A stretch of DNA of 64,000 nt from NCBI RefSeq assembly GCF_011045835.1, contig NZ_CP047349.1, positions 3,100,001 through 3,164,000 on the forward strand. Reading direction: 5' to 3'. Below are positions 55,165 to 63,873 of this stretch, piece after piece (within the stretch, counting starts at the first letter, position 1; the number at the start of each line of letters is the position of its first letter). The notes below the pieces were generated by a model. That model was not told the origin of the DNA and did no database searches. It saw only the letters and a program-made list of their open reading frames with translations. Source of the DNA: Proteus terrae subsp. cibarius (GTDB lineage Bacteria; Pseudomonadota; Gammaproteobacteria; Enterobacterales; Enterobacteriaceae). The position numbers and the translations under genes are program-made.

Positions 55165-55884
55165 ATGAGAAAAATAATTTTAATTATATTATTTATTTTA
55201 TTTAATATACAGCTATCATATGCAAGACCCGTAAGTAAAGTGTACAGAGCAGATTCAAGACCACCAGAGGAGGTATTTAAAAAAGGATTTGTTGCTTGGG
55301 GAAATAATATCAATTTTCATGCTCATGTAAATGGTGTTTCAGGGAGAAGAGGAAGTAAAGACTCTGCATTTATTCCTACGACATCAAGTTTTAAATCAAG
55401 TGAAAAATTCGCAAAAGATTTGCTCAATGTCTCAAGCGAAAATAAATCTTATATTTATAAGATAAGACCAACAAATAATTTTTATTCTGCACTTGATACC
55501 GTCTATTATTATCATGATCAAATTAAAGAACGTGTCAGTGATATACTCAGAACCGTATTAACTGAAGAACAAGAATATTCTGCATATATAAACATTCCAA
55601 ATCAATTAATAGAGCTTGTCACTATCTACACAAAAATAGATAGTGATATTATTGAAGAAACAATTCCAAACCCTCATTATTCACCAGAAGAAACGCATTC
55701 ATCTGATGAACCATATAAAGGTTATAACCCATTAAAGATAGATAATTTACCCCACCTTGTAATGGGATTATCTATGACTAATATAAACAATGAATTAGCA
55801 GAAGCATCCGCAGTGCTACCTTCTTCTTCATTCACATGGGGCTCTGTGCTAAGTACAGTTATGGAGGTGGCTGAAACATTATGA
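55165..55884 (+). CDS. pertussis-toxin-S1-like ADP-ribosyltransferase (toxin A subunit)
   Basis: The 239-residue product has a signal peptide ending SYA-RP (residue 20/21). KVYRADSRPPEEVFKKGFVAWGNN matches pertussis toxin S1 (TVYRYDSRPPEDVFQNGFTAWGNN). The NAD-binding Arg is 28, the His equivalent to S1 His35 is His54 (HAHVNG), and the catalytic Glu equivalent to S1 Glu129 is Glu137 (EEQEYSAYINIP). RPTNNFYSALDTV matches S1 RADNNFYGAASS. Two departures: the STS motif reads PTT (FIPTTSS, residues 69-75), and there is no cysteine anywhere, so the S1 activating disulfide is lost. The family ribosylates a Cys or Lys/Asn of G-alpha or other host proteins; the target here is unknown. AGAGGTTATA precedes the ATG. 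Confidence 0.88.
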   Translation: MRKIILIILFILFNIQLSYARPVSKVYRADSRPPEEVFKKGFVAWGNNINFHAHVNGVSGRRGSKDSAFIPTTSSFKSSEKFAKDLLNVSSENKSYIYKIRPTNNFYSALDTVYYYHDQIKERVSDILRTVLTEEQEYSAYINIPNQLIELVTIYTKIDSDIIEETIPNPHYSPEETHSSDEPYKGYNPLKIDNLPHLVMGLSMTNINNELAEASAVLPSSSFTWGSVLSTVMEVAETL

Positions 55885-55958
55885 TTAATAAATCAGATCA
55901 ACTATGCATAAATTATTATATTAACAATAATTATATTTAATAATATAAATTTATCGTT

Positions 55959-55992
55959 CTGGTTCATACATACAGATATGAACCAGTTTTTT
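55959..55992 (+). terminator. intrinsic terminator after the toxin operon
   Basis: CTGGTTCATA, loop CATACAGA, TATGAACCAG is a perfect 10-bp stem followed by six T. It closes the B-A toxin transcript. Confidence 0.9.
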
Positions 55993-56089
55993 ATCCTCTT
56001 TATTTTTCAAGAGAATTAATTAGCTTATTACTTCTTTTATTGAGATAATATTCCAAAAAATTTAAACCTCATTTTATATCATTACTATT

Positions 56090-56320
56090 ATGGTCATTCG
56101 TCCTAATCAACACTGGTTCTTGCGGTTATTTGATTGGCATGGTTCTGTGCTTTCAAAAATAATCTTTCGTTTATGCCTTAATGTTATCATGTCAATTATC
56201 GCTATTTTGATTTATCAATGGTATGAACAATTAGGAATACACTTAACAATTGCTCCTTTTAGTTTGTTAGGTATTGCCATTGCGATGTCTCTTGGTTTCA
56301 GAAATAATGCAAGCTATTAG
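56090..56320 (+). pseudogene. bestrophin-family (YneE-type) channel protein, N-terminal remnant
   Basis: The 76-residue frame begins MVIRPNQHWFLRLFDWHGSVLSKIIFRL and reaches LGIAIAMSLGFRNNASY before a stop. This matches only the first quarter of bestrophin-like anion-channel proteins (about 300 residues), whose next segment (YDRFWEARKLWG type) is not found in any frame downstream. No ribosome-binding site is evident. It looks like the stump of a gene cut by recombination at the edge of the accessory segment. Confidence 0.75.
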
Positions 56321-56484
56321 CCCATTACCGATAACTGTAAGACCAGATAAACATTATAATTTACTCTGATTAACAGATAAATAATACCTATAGTTATAAG
56401 CGCTACGCAATATACCCAAGCACACGCTAATGAGAATAAAGGCACGGGAAATAAAAGCCAGCATCAAATGACGTTTCAAAAATA

Positions 56485-56524
56485 AAGCTCACTCTTATAT
56501 CGCTATTAAAGTGAGCTTGTTTTA
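56485..56524 (-). terminator. intrinsic terminator after the chemoreceptor gene
   Basis: AAGCTCACT and AGTGAGCTT pair around a 16-base loop; the minus-strand tail is T-rich. It lies beyond the stop codon of the chemoreceptor gene. Confidence 0.65.
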
Positions 56525-56554
56525 AATATAAACGTTAACCAGCTATTTTAATTA

Positions 56555-58084
56555 TTAATATTGTTCTTTAATTTGAAAGACTGAAACTTTATCTGTTAAG
56601 TTTTGTGCTTTCTCATCTAAAATCATTGTTGACGTTGCGCCCTGTTCAACTAAAGCTGCATTTTGCTGAACAACAGAATCCATTTGGTTAATGGCAACTG
56701 CAATCTGTTCAATGCCCACTTTTTGCTCTTCTGATGCGATACTAATGCCCTGCATGATATCGCTAACTTTAGTAATAGAAGAAACGATGTCCTGCATATG
56801 CTCGCCCGTTCTATTCACTAATTCTCGACCATGAGCTACGTCAGCAACGGATTCTCTGATGATTTGATTAATTTCACGCGCAGCATCCGCACTTCTTGCT
56901 GCTAAATTTCTCACTTCTGTTGCAACAACAGTAAATCCGCGACCTTGTTCACCCGCACGCGCCGCTTCAACCGCTGCGTTTAATGCCAGAATATTAGTTT
57001 GGCTTGCAATGTTATTAACTACATCATTGATTTCAGCAACTTTTAATGTACCCACCTCGATTTTTTTCATCGAGTTAATGGCATCATTCATGATATTAGA
57101 ACCATCAATCGCCAAATCACGTGTTTCTGCGGTGATGGAGTTGGCTAAAATCGCATTATCAGTATTATTCACTACCGCAATTTTAATCTCTTCCATACTT
57201 GCCGCTGTCTGTTGCAGAGCACTCGCTTGCTCTTCGGTACGAGAAGAGAGATCTTGGTTACCAGAAGCAATTTCTGCTGAGCCTTTTTTGATCTCTAATG
57301 CTTCTTCTTTAACTAGTTGAATAGTCGATGTTAGCGAGGTTTGCATCTCTCCCACATTAGAGAACAAGGTTCCAAACTCATCATTTCGTTTCTTAGGTAA
57401 AGTGAAACTTAAATCCCCCTCTCCCACTTTCTGCAAAATAACTGATAGCGTATTCAAGTTAAAGATAAACGTTTTATTTACCCAACGAATAACGATATAC
57501 AGAAGAACAAGAATGATCCCCAGGGCAATAATGGTTGTATAAATTGACAACTGCACCATCCAAGCTTGCTGTGCTTTAATATCATCATTCACACCTTTCG
57601 TGATCATAAGATATTCATCAAAAAGTTCAGATAGACGAGTAAAGTCGTTAGAGAGATTTGATTCTGTGTAATCTAGCGTATCAATAGGTGCAATAAGTTC
57701 ATCTAGAAGATAATAGAATAACACTGAGAGCTGCTCTGAATTACGTTGAGCATCAGGGCTTATTTTCTTCACACCTACCCAATGAGTAATAGTCGCTTTT
57801 GATTTTGTCGCCAACTCTTTCGCTTCAGCAACAAGTGATTTAATAGTTTCTTGCTTATTTTCATCCGTCATGGTTTTCAACAACATTAAATAATTGACGT
57901 GAGAACGAATAGTCGCTAACTCATATCTTGCCTCTTGAACACTATTCAATCTGGTATTCAAAGAATCCAATGACGCAAAGTTTTCTTGCATTCTATAAAT
58001 AAAAAATGACGACAAAACTGATGATAATAAGAAAATAGTTAATAGTATAATGGAACCTACTTTCGCTGATCTTTCAATACTCAT
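56555..58084 (-). CDS. methyl-accepting chemotaxis protein
   Basis: A 509-residue chemoreceptor. Transmembrane segment 1 is at about residues 10-30, the periplasmic four-helix sensor is at about 31-190, and transmembrane segment 2 is at about 192-212. A HAMP domain (about 213-265) and the cytoplasmic signalling hairpin follow; its tip has EQGRGFTVVATEVRNLAARSADAAREI. Flanking methylation helices are present (SSRTEEQASALQQTAASMEEI). The C-terminus (FQIKEQY) lacks the CheR/CheB-docking pentapeptide of Tar and Tsr. The ligand cannot be read. The ATG at 58084 with GGGGAAG upstream is preferred over the longer frame from 58123. Confidence 0.93.
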   Translation of the reverse strand: MSIERSAKVGSIILLTIFLLSSVLSSFFIYRMQENFASLDSLNTRLNSVQEARYELATIRSHVNYLMLLKTMTDENKQETIKSLVAEAKELATKSKATITHWVGVKKISPDAQRNSEQLSVLFYYLLDELIAPIDTLDYTESNLSNDFTRLSELFDEYLMITKGVNDDIKAQQAWMVQLSIYTTIIALGIILVLLYIVIRWVNKTFIFNLNTLSVILQKVGEGDLSFTLPKKRNDEFGTLFSNVGEMQTSLTSTIQLVKEEALEIKKGSAEIASGNQDLSSRTEEQASALQQTAASMEEIKIAVVNNTDNAILANSITAETRDLAIDGSNIMNDAINSMKKIEVGTLKVAEINDVVNNIASQTNILALNAAVEAARAGEQGRGFTVVATEVRNLAARSADAAREINQIIRESVADVAHGRELVNRTGEHMQDIVSSITKVSDIMQGISIASEEQKVGIEQIAVAINQMDSVVQQNAALVEQGATSTMILDEKAQNLTDKVSVFQIKEQY

Positions 58085-59218
58085 GAAATAATCTTCCCCG
58101 ATAATAAAATGATACAAATGCATTCATTTATCGGCACGAAATAGATTTTATTTACTCATTAATCAGAATTATCAATACAAACGATTAATACAGTTCTCCA
58201 TCAATGATGGTAATCAGATTTTTATTCTTAAATTTAAGTATTAATCTAGATCATATACCGTTATGAAATAATATTTCAGTGTTATTAATTGATTAGCAAT
58301 TAGGGATGAATTTTAATGAAAACTCAAAATCGATAAAAATTTTTAATTTCACAAAAATAGGGATCATCTCTTATAGATTAATAAATATTAAGTATTTTTA
58401 CGATTTAGCTCATATATTTTAGATAAACAGTTTCTGAATATCTCTAAAAACAGAGTATATACACTTAGGATATCGCTAATGAAAAATTATTGTCACTTTT
58501 AGTAAAAGAGAGGAATAGATAAACACACAAATTGTTTTTAACCTCATATAGAGGAATAAATAAAACATTTAAGAAAACAAATAAAACATCATTGCAATTA
58601 ATATTTTCAAAAAAAGGCCATCTACTTAGCATCAAACAACAAATTCTTCTTTATATGAATATATCCCACTATAATTACCCTATTAGACCAATTATTACTT
58701 TTCACTCTTTTAAATAAAAAAGTTGTTTTTACAATTTTTTTATAAAAACACATAACTCATTTTCATCATATCCCCCCATTTTTGATTTTATTCAGAGAAT
58801 TCTTACGCTCTATAATTTTCATAAATACCCATAATCCGCGTAAAATACATTCCCTTACAATATCTAACTCTTTCATACAATTCATCTTATAAGGATGAAA
58901 AATGAAATATAAAATAACATATAACTTACTAAACGAGATTTTACACCCAAATAAAACTCACATAACGAATATCGCAATTAGTTTGTAATTTCATTAAATT
59001 ACTTAACATATTGATATATCTATCACTTACTAAAACTTAAGTATAGCCTTACAATAATTACTCTCTTGATAGGAACGGCCTATTACAAAATGATATCGCA
59101 TAGAGCAAACCATTTTTACCCATTAATTTATGTGTAATATAGTTATTCAAAATGAAATGGCTAATTTTAATATGTGATAACTTCTAAATATTAGACCTCA
59201 TGTTATTGGAATTAATTT
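58085..59218. other. long AT-rich region without genes
   Basis: More than 1.1 kb between the divergent chemoreceptor and the fimbrial regulator. Only short frames occur (the largest, 58532-58717, has no ribosome-binding site or recognisable product). No RNA gene or repeat was recognised. It probably holds the two divergent promoters in DNA suited to silencing by H-NS. Confidence 0.45.
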
Positions 59219-59512
59219 ATGAACGATCTAGACACAAAAGTAGGCTTTTTTTTTAAGAAGGCTAGAAAAGAGAAGAAATTATCAGGTCGTGAACTGGCAA
59301 AAATAATTTCTGTTAGCCAACAACAAATATCCCGTTATGAAAATGGCAAAAATAGTATGTCACTTAGTTTAATAAACAAGCTACTTATTATTTTTGATAA
59401 ATCATGGGATGATTTGAATCGTGAAGTAATAAGCACCTACAACGAAAAGGTGCCAAATACGCAATCAAAAAAAGAGACTATGAATTTAGTGGTACTACTA
59501 TTAGCCAGCTAA
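59219..59512 (+). CDS. MrpJ-type helix-turn-helix regulator linked to fimbriae
   Basis: The 97-residue product is an XRE-family HTH protein (helix-turn-helix in GRELAKIISVSQQQISRYENGKNSMSLSLINKLL, about residues 23-57). The SQQQISRYE recognition helix is the hallmark of Proteus MrpJ and its paralogs, which are encoded with fimbrial operons and repress the flagellar master regulator flhDC so that adhesion and swarming alternate. Unlike mrpJ itself, which ends its operon, this gene lies 326 bases before the major fimbrial subunit gene. A strong hairpin follows the stop codon. Confidence 0.85.
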   Translation: MNDLDTKVGFFFKKARKEKKLSGRELAKIISVSQQQISRYENGKNSMSLSLINKLLIIFDKSWDDLNREVISTYNEKVPNTQSKKETMNLVVLLLAS

Positions 59513-59564
59513 ATTAAAAACAAACATTTAACAAAATTACGTAACATCACTATAAGCAATTAAC

Positions 59565-59602
59565 CATGAAAATAAAATATTTAATTATGTTTTATTTTCA
59601 TG
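59565..59602 (+). terminator. hairpin after the MrpJ-like gene
   Basis: CATGAAAATAAAA and TTTTATTTTCATG are perfect 13-bp arms around a 12-base AT loop. It probably ends the regulator transcript; a second weaker hairpin (AAAAACGCTT/AAGTGTTTTT) lies at about 59686-59707. The remaining bases to 59838 hold the fimbrial promoter region; no recombinase-type inverted repeats were found. Confidence 0.55.
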
Positions 59603-59838
59603 AGCTATTAGCTTTATGAAGTTAGGGATGTTAGCAATCGACCAAACTATTATTTCGTATTAATAGATAATTATTAGGAAAATAAAAAACGCTTATTAAG
59701 TGTTTTTATTCGCCATGGATGGCTTTTATTTATTTTTACACTAATAGCTAGTCAAAAAAAATAAATTACTAAATATTATTTAAATGTTTAGCTATTTATT
59801 AAAACGTAGTCATCTAATATAAAACGAAGGAATTTAGA

Positions 59839-60402
59839 ATGAAAAAATCTATCATTGGTGCATCTTTAGCAATGGCATTTGGTCTAATGGCTGGTAATGC
59901 AATTGCTGCTGATAATACTGGTACGATTACTTTTAATGGTGAATTAACTGATACTACTTGTAAAGTTGACATTGAAGGTCAAGGCCCTGATGCAACCATT
60001 ACTCTACCAACAGTTAGTACTAACGTTTTACAAAATGCAGGTGAAGTGACTGGCCGTACTGCATTTAATATGAACCTTTCTGATTGTAAAGTAGGTGTGG
60101 CAGGTCATAGCACTGTTTCTGCATTCTTTGAAACTGGTGCAACAGTAGACCAAGCGACTGGTCGTTTGAAAAATATGGATGTTGCTGCAACTGGCGCAAA
60201 ATTAGTCCAGTTACAACTGTTAGATGGAGCTAACTTTAACGCAATTAAAGTAGGTAACACATCTCAAGTAAATGATACTACTTATTATACAATTACTAAT
60301 GATAAAGCCACCTTACCATACGCTGTAGAATACTACGCAATTGGTAAAACAGAGGCTGGTAAAGTAACAAGTAGCGTTGTTTATACTCTGCAATATAAAT
60401 AA
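59839..60402 (+). CDS. major fimbrial subunit (type 1 pilin family)
   Basis: The 187-residue product has a signal peptide ending AIAA-DN (about residue 24). The mature pilin has the usual donor-strand N-terminus (TGTITFNGELTDTTCKVD), a disulfide pair (Cys41 and Cys82 approximately) and a C-terminal penultimate-tyrosine motif (YTLQYK) recognised by the chaperone. The high Thr, Ala and Gly content and richer codon use fit a highly expressed structural protein. GAAGGAA precedes the ATG. It is the first structural gene of the operon. Confidence 0.92.
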   Translation: MKKSIIGASLAMAFGLMAGNAIAADNTGTITFNGELTDTTCKVDIEGQGPDATITLPTVSTNVLQNAGEVTGRTAFNMNLSDCKVGVAGHSTVSAFFETGATVDQATGRLKNMDVAATGAKLVQLQLLDGANFNAIKVGNTSQVNDTTYYTITNDKATLPYAVEYYAIGKTEAGKVTSSVVYTLQYK

Positions 60403-60407
60403 TCGAA

Positions 60408-60446
60408 ATAAACAGAGGGGAGTTTCTCCTCTCTGTTTGCTTTTTA
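60408..60446 (+). terminator. attenuating hairpin between pilin and chaperone genes
   Basis: AAACAGAGGGGAG, loop TTT, CTCCTCTCTGTTT pairs 12 of 13 bases and is followed by GCTTTTT. Its place directly after the major pilin suggests partial termination, so that pilin is made in excess over chaperone and usher. Confidence 0.75.
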
Positions 60447-60466
60447 TTAATGGAATAAAGATAAAT

Positions 60467-61186
60467 ATGATAGCCCCTAAATTAATTAAAAGCTTTTTTT
60501 TTAGTTTATTATTAATCATTTCTACATGGGTAAACGCTGGTGTTATTATTAGCGGAACTCGTGTTATTTATAATGAAAATGAAAAAGAAGTCACAGTAAA
60601 AATTAGTAATGAAGGGAAAGTTCCTGTTTTAATTCAAAATTGGATTGATACTGGTGACGTTGATGCAAAACCTGAAAATATTCAAGTTCCTTTTGTATTA
60701 ACTCCCCCTATATTTCGCATTGAGCCAGAAAAATCACAATCATTAAGAATTAGTTTTACGGGCGCTACAACATTACCTAAAGATAAAGAATCTATTTATT
60801 GGTTAAATGTATTAGAAATACCACCTAACGCAAATACGGAAATAGATAATAAATTACAAATTGCTTATCGTTCAAGAATAAAACTATTTTATCGTCCTGA
60901 TGTACTAAAAGATAAAATAGGGGCAATTAATGCTGCGGAAGGCCTTCAATTTTCAGTTTCAGGTAACACTTTAAAAGTTATCAATAATGCCCCTTATTAT
61001 GTTTCTTTAGTTTCTATTTCTCTTAATGGAAATGATAAACAACCTATTGATGGTGAATTAGTTCCGCCATTAGGTAGCCATGACTTTGCTATACCCAATG
61101 GGATATCTGCAAATACGGGAAATAAAGTCGTTTATCGATATGTAAACGATTGGGGTGCCATGAAGATAGTTGAATCAAAAATTTAA
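60467..61186 (+). CDS. periplasmic fimbrial chaperone (PapD/FimC family)
   Basis: The 239-residue product has a signal peptide ending VNA-GV. The two immunoglobulin-like domains show the family features: GVIISGTRVIYNENEKEVTVKISNEGKVPVLIQNWID at the N-terminus, FVLTPPIFRIEPEKSQSLRI with the pilin-binding arginine and lysine region, and IYWLNVLEIPP. The frame is open from 60377 but the signal peptide and homology begin at the ATG at 60467. It delivers pilins to the usher encoded next (39 bases downstream). Confidence 0.93.
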   Translation: MIAPKLIKSFFFSLLLIISTWVNAGVIISGTRVIYNENEKEVTVKISNEGKVPVLIQNWIDTGDVDAKPENIQVPFVLTPPIFRIEPEKSQSLRISFTGATTLPKDKESIYWLNVLEIPPNANTEIDNKLQIAYRSRIKLFYRPDVLKDKIGAINAAEGLQFSVSGNTLKVINNAPYYVSLVSISLNGNDKQPIDGELVPPLGSHDFAIPNGISANTGNKVVYRYVNDWGAMKIVESKI

Positions 61187-61224
61187 TTCTCCAGTGACTT
61201 TATAAAATATACGGGAATACTCAA

Positions 61225-63870
61225 ATGAGCAGTTATATTTTAAAAACTATTATAATATCTGCTAGTGCGACTTTTTTTCTAATCGCACCCTATACCTATG
61301 CAGAAAATATAACAGAGATCGAAAATAATAAATGGTTACCTAATGGCACTCCTGTATTATCGACCAATACGTCACCTTTATTACAAAATAATACTGCCTC
61401 ATCAACAGAGAATAATGAGCCTTCCCATACAAATGGAATTAACTCACTCTCATTTAATCCTATTTTTATGAATACATCTCAAGGTGAGATTGATATCAGT
61501 CGTTTTGATAAAGAAAATACTTTCTTGCCGGGTACATGGAATGTTGAAATCTATGTCAACAGCCAATTTATGACAAGAACAACAGTCACCTTTAAAGATA
61601 TGGCAAATGGCCAAGTATCGCCTTGTTTAACTAAAGATATCATTGGCTTAATAGGGTTTAAAAGTGACAAAATAACACCGCTATTAAAAAGTGCGTTAGA
61701 GCTACATGAATGCATTGCACTAACCGATTTTGTGCCCTCAACTGACGTAAACTATGACCACTCAGTTCAACGTTTAACGATCAACACACCACAAGCTCTT
61801 GTTGGTTATAAGCCCCGTGGTTATGTAAGTCCTTCACTTTGGGAACGAGGTATAAATGCGTTGTTAGTAAGCTATAACGCAAATTATTTTATGTCTCGTA
61901 ACAACGGAACAAATTACAAATCAGCATTCGTTGGTGTTAATAGTAACCTAAATTTAGGCACATGGAGTTTCCATCACACTGGTAATTATTCATGGAATGA
62001 ACAAAATGGCCATGACTACACATCAACTTATAATTATCTACAACGTATTATCACTACAATAAAAGGTGTCGTTCAAGTTGGTGATGTTCTTACGACAGGA
62101 CAACTTTTTGATTCACAACCATTAAGAGGTATCCAACTCTTTAGTGATGAGAAAATGTTACCTGACTCACAGCGTGGCTTTGCGCCGACCATTCGTGGTG
62201 TCGCAAAATCCAATGCCCGAGTCATTATTCGCCAAGATGGGCGAGTGATCCATGAAATTACCGTACCGCCAGGTCCATTTGAAATTGATGACCTTTATCC
62301 ATCAGGATATGGTGGTAACTTAGATGTCACCATTCAAGAATCGGATGGGTCACAACAAAACTTTAAAGTCTATTACGCTTCTGTTGTGCAGTTATTGCGT
62401 CCTGGGCAACATAACTATACGGTAGCCGCTGGCCATTTAAACTCATCATCTGTTGACTATGATCCAACGTTATATCAAGCCACTTATCGTCGCGGATTAA
62501 CTAATCTGATAACGGGTTATGCGGGTATACAGAGTACCGGTGCAGATTATTACGCACTTCAAGCTGGTTTTGCATTAAGCACGCCATTAGGAGCATTTTC
62601 TGCTGACATCACTCAAGCACGTTTGCATTTAAATACAACATCGTCAAAAGTGAATAGCGGACAAAGTTATCAAATCAGTTATAGCAAATTTATTCAAGAT
62701 ACTAATAGTAACCTGACGATTGCTGCTTATAAATTTAATACCGAAAAATTCTATGATTATAGCTCTGCCGTTCAAGCTATTAATGAAGAACGCTATGGGC
62801 GCAGTATCAACAATATTTGGCGTCCAAAAAGCCGCTTTAATGTCACGATTGATCAAGGTTTACCCGAAGGTTGGGGAACATTCTATGTCAGTGGATTTAC
62901 ACAAAACTACTGGAATAATGACACGACCGACTTGCAATACCAAATGGGTTACAACAACCGCTGGAAACGTCTCTCTTATGGCTTAAATGTCGGTCAAGCA
63001 CGTAATGCCGATGGTAAAAAGGAGACATCGTTTGAATTGAACTTTATTTTACCACTCTATGATTTAAGTGTTGATCATATGCCGACCTTAACTGCAGCCT
63101 TAACACGTAATGGTCGAGGAGATGTAGGTGAGCGTATCGGGATCTCTGGATCTGCTGGTGAAAATAATCGTTATAACTACGGTATAACAGCAATGAATAC
63201 AAACCATGGTGTTGGATCTAGCATGACCTTGAATGGTAGTGCAAAAACTAATTATACCAACTTAACAGCTAACTATGGTTTAGGTGAGCATTATCAAAAT
63301 GGTTCGATCGGTGCTAGTGGTTCATTTATTGGCTGGTCTGGTGGCGTGGTAGCAACCCCTTATCAAGGCAATACCTTTGCGGTAGTTGAAGCTGATGGTG
63401 CTAAAGGTGCCAAAGTCAGTGGCTATCCAGGCATTGAAATCGATGGATTTGGTCATGCTGCTGTGCCTTATTTAACCCCATATCAAATGAATGACATCAC
63501 GATTAACCCGAAAGGAATGTCAAATAATATCGAGCTACAAAATACGCAAGCGCGCGTTGCACCGTTTGAAGGTGCGATCACTAAAGTGGAATTTAAAACT
63601 AATGCAGGTATCCCTCTGTTAATTACAATCCAACGTAATAACGGCGCTATTCCATTTGGTAGTGTCGCTTACGATGAACAGAACAATGAAGTGGGTAGTA
63701 TAGGTCAGGGAGGACTTCTCTACGCCCGAGTTGAGAAAACGTCAGGTCGCTTAACCGTGAAATGGGGGCCAGGTGAAATACAGCAATGTACCATTAACTA
63801 TAGTGCCCCAGCACCAGATAAAGATAATCAAAGTAGTTTTGTCCAACTTACCAGCGTATGTGGAGAATAA
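61225..63870 (+). CDS. outer-membrane fimbrial usher (FimD/PapC family)
   Basis: The 881-residue product has a signal peptide ending TYA-EN. A Ser/Asn/Thr-rich linker of about 50 residues precedes the usher N-terminal domain (LSFNPIFMNTSQGEIDISRF, then LPGTWNVEIYVN). The 24-strand barrel with plug follows (DSQRGFAPTIRGVAKSNARVIIRQ at the plug, FEIDDLYPSGYGGNLDVTI after it). The C-terminal domains show FVVVEADGAKGAKVSGYPG-type and PFGSVAYDEQ motifs. The linker before the first domain is longer than in FimD. A minor subunit gene starts three bases after the stop. Confidence 0.94.
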   Translation: MSSYILKTIIISASATFFLIAPYTYAENITEIENNKWLPNGTPVLSTNTSPLLQNNTASSTENNEPSHTNGINSLSFNPIFMNTSQGEIDISRFDKENTFLPGTWNVEIYVNSQFMTRTTVTFKDMANGQVSPCLTKDIIGLIGFKSDKITPLLKSALELHECIALTDFVPSTDVNYDHSVQRLTINTPQALVGYKPRGYVSPSLWERGINALLVSYNANYFMSRNNGTNYKSAFVGVNSNLNLGTWSFHHTGNYSWNEQNGHDYTSTYNYLQRIITTIKGVVQVGDVLTTGQLFDSQPLRGIQLFSDEKMLPDSQRGFAPTIRGVAKSNARVIIRQDGRVIHEITVPPGPFEIDDLYPSGYGGNLDVTIQESDGSQQNFKVYYASVVQLLRPGQHNYTVAAGHLNSSSVDYDPTLYQATYRRGLTNLITGYAGIQSTGADYYALQAGFALSTPLGAFSADITQARLHLNTTSSKVNSGQSYQISYSKFIQDTNSNLTIAAYKFNTEKFYDYSSAVQAINEERYGRSINNIWRPKSRFNVTIDQGLPEGWGTFYVSGFTQNYWNNDTTDLQYQMGYNNRWKRLSYGLNVGQARNADGKKETSFELNFILPLYDLSVDHMPTLTAALTRNGRGDVGERIGISGSAGENNRYNYGITAMNTNHGVGSSMTLNGSAKTNYTNLTANYGLGEHYQNGSIGASGSFIGWSGGVVATPYQGNTFAVVEADGAKGAKVSGYPGIEIDGFGHAAVPYLTPYQMNDITINPKGMSNNIELQNTQARVAPFEGAITKVEFKTNAGIPLLITIQRNNGAIPFGSVAYDEQNNEVGSIGQGGLLYARVEKTSGRLTVKWGPGEIQQCTINYSAPAPDKDNQSSFVQLTSVCGE

Positions 63871-63873
63871 AGT

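Noticed and set aside
58532..58717. 61-residue frame in the long intergenic region
   Set aside because: No ribosome-binding site, no recognisable product, and chance frames of this size are expected in AT-rich DNA.
59513..59838. Possible invertible promoter in front of the fimbrial genes, as in MR/P fimbriae
   Set aside because: No matching pair of recombinase-type inverted repeats around a promoter and no recombinase gene in the window; the hairpins present look like terminators.
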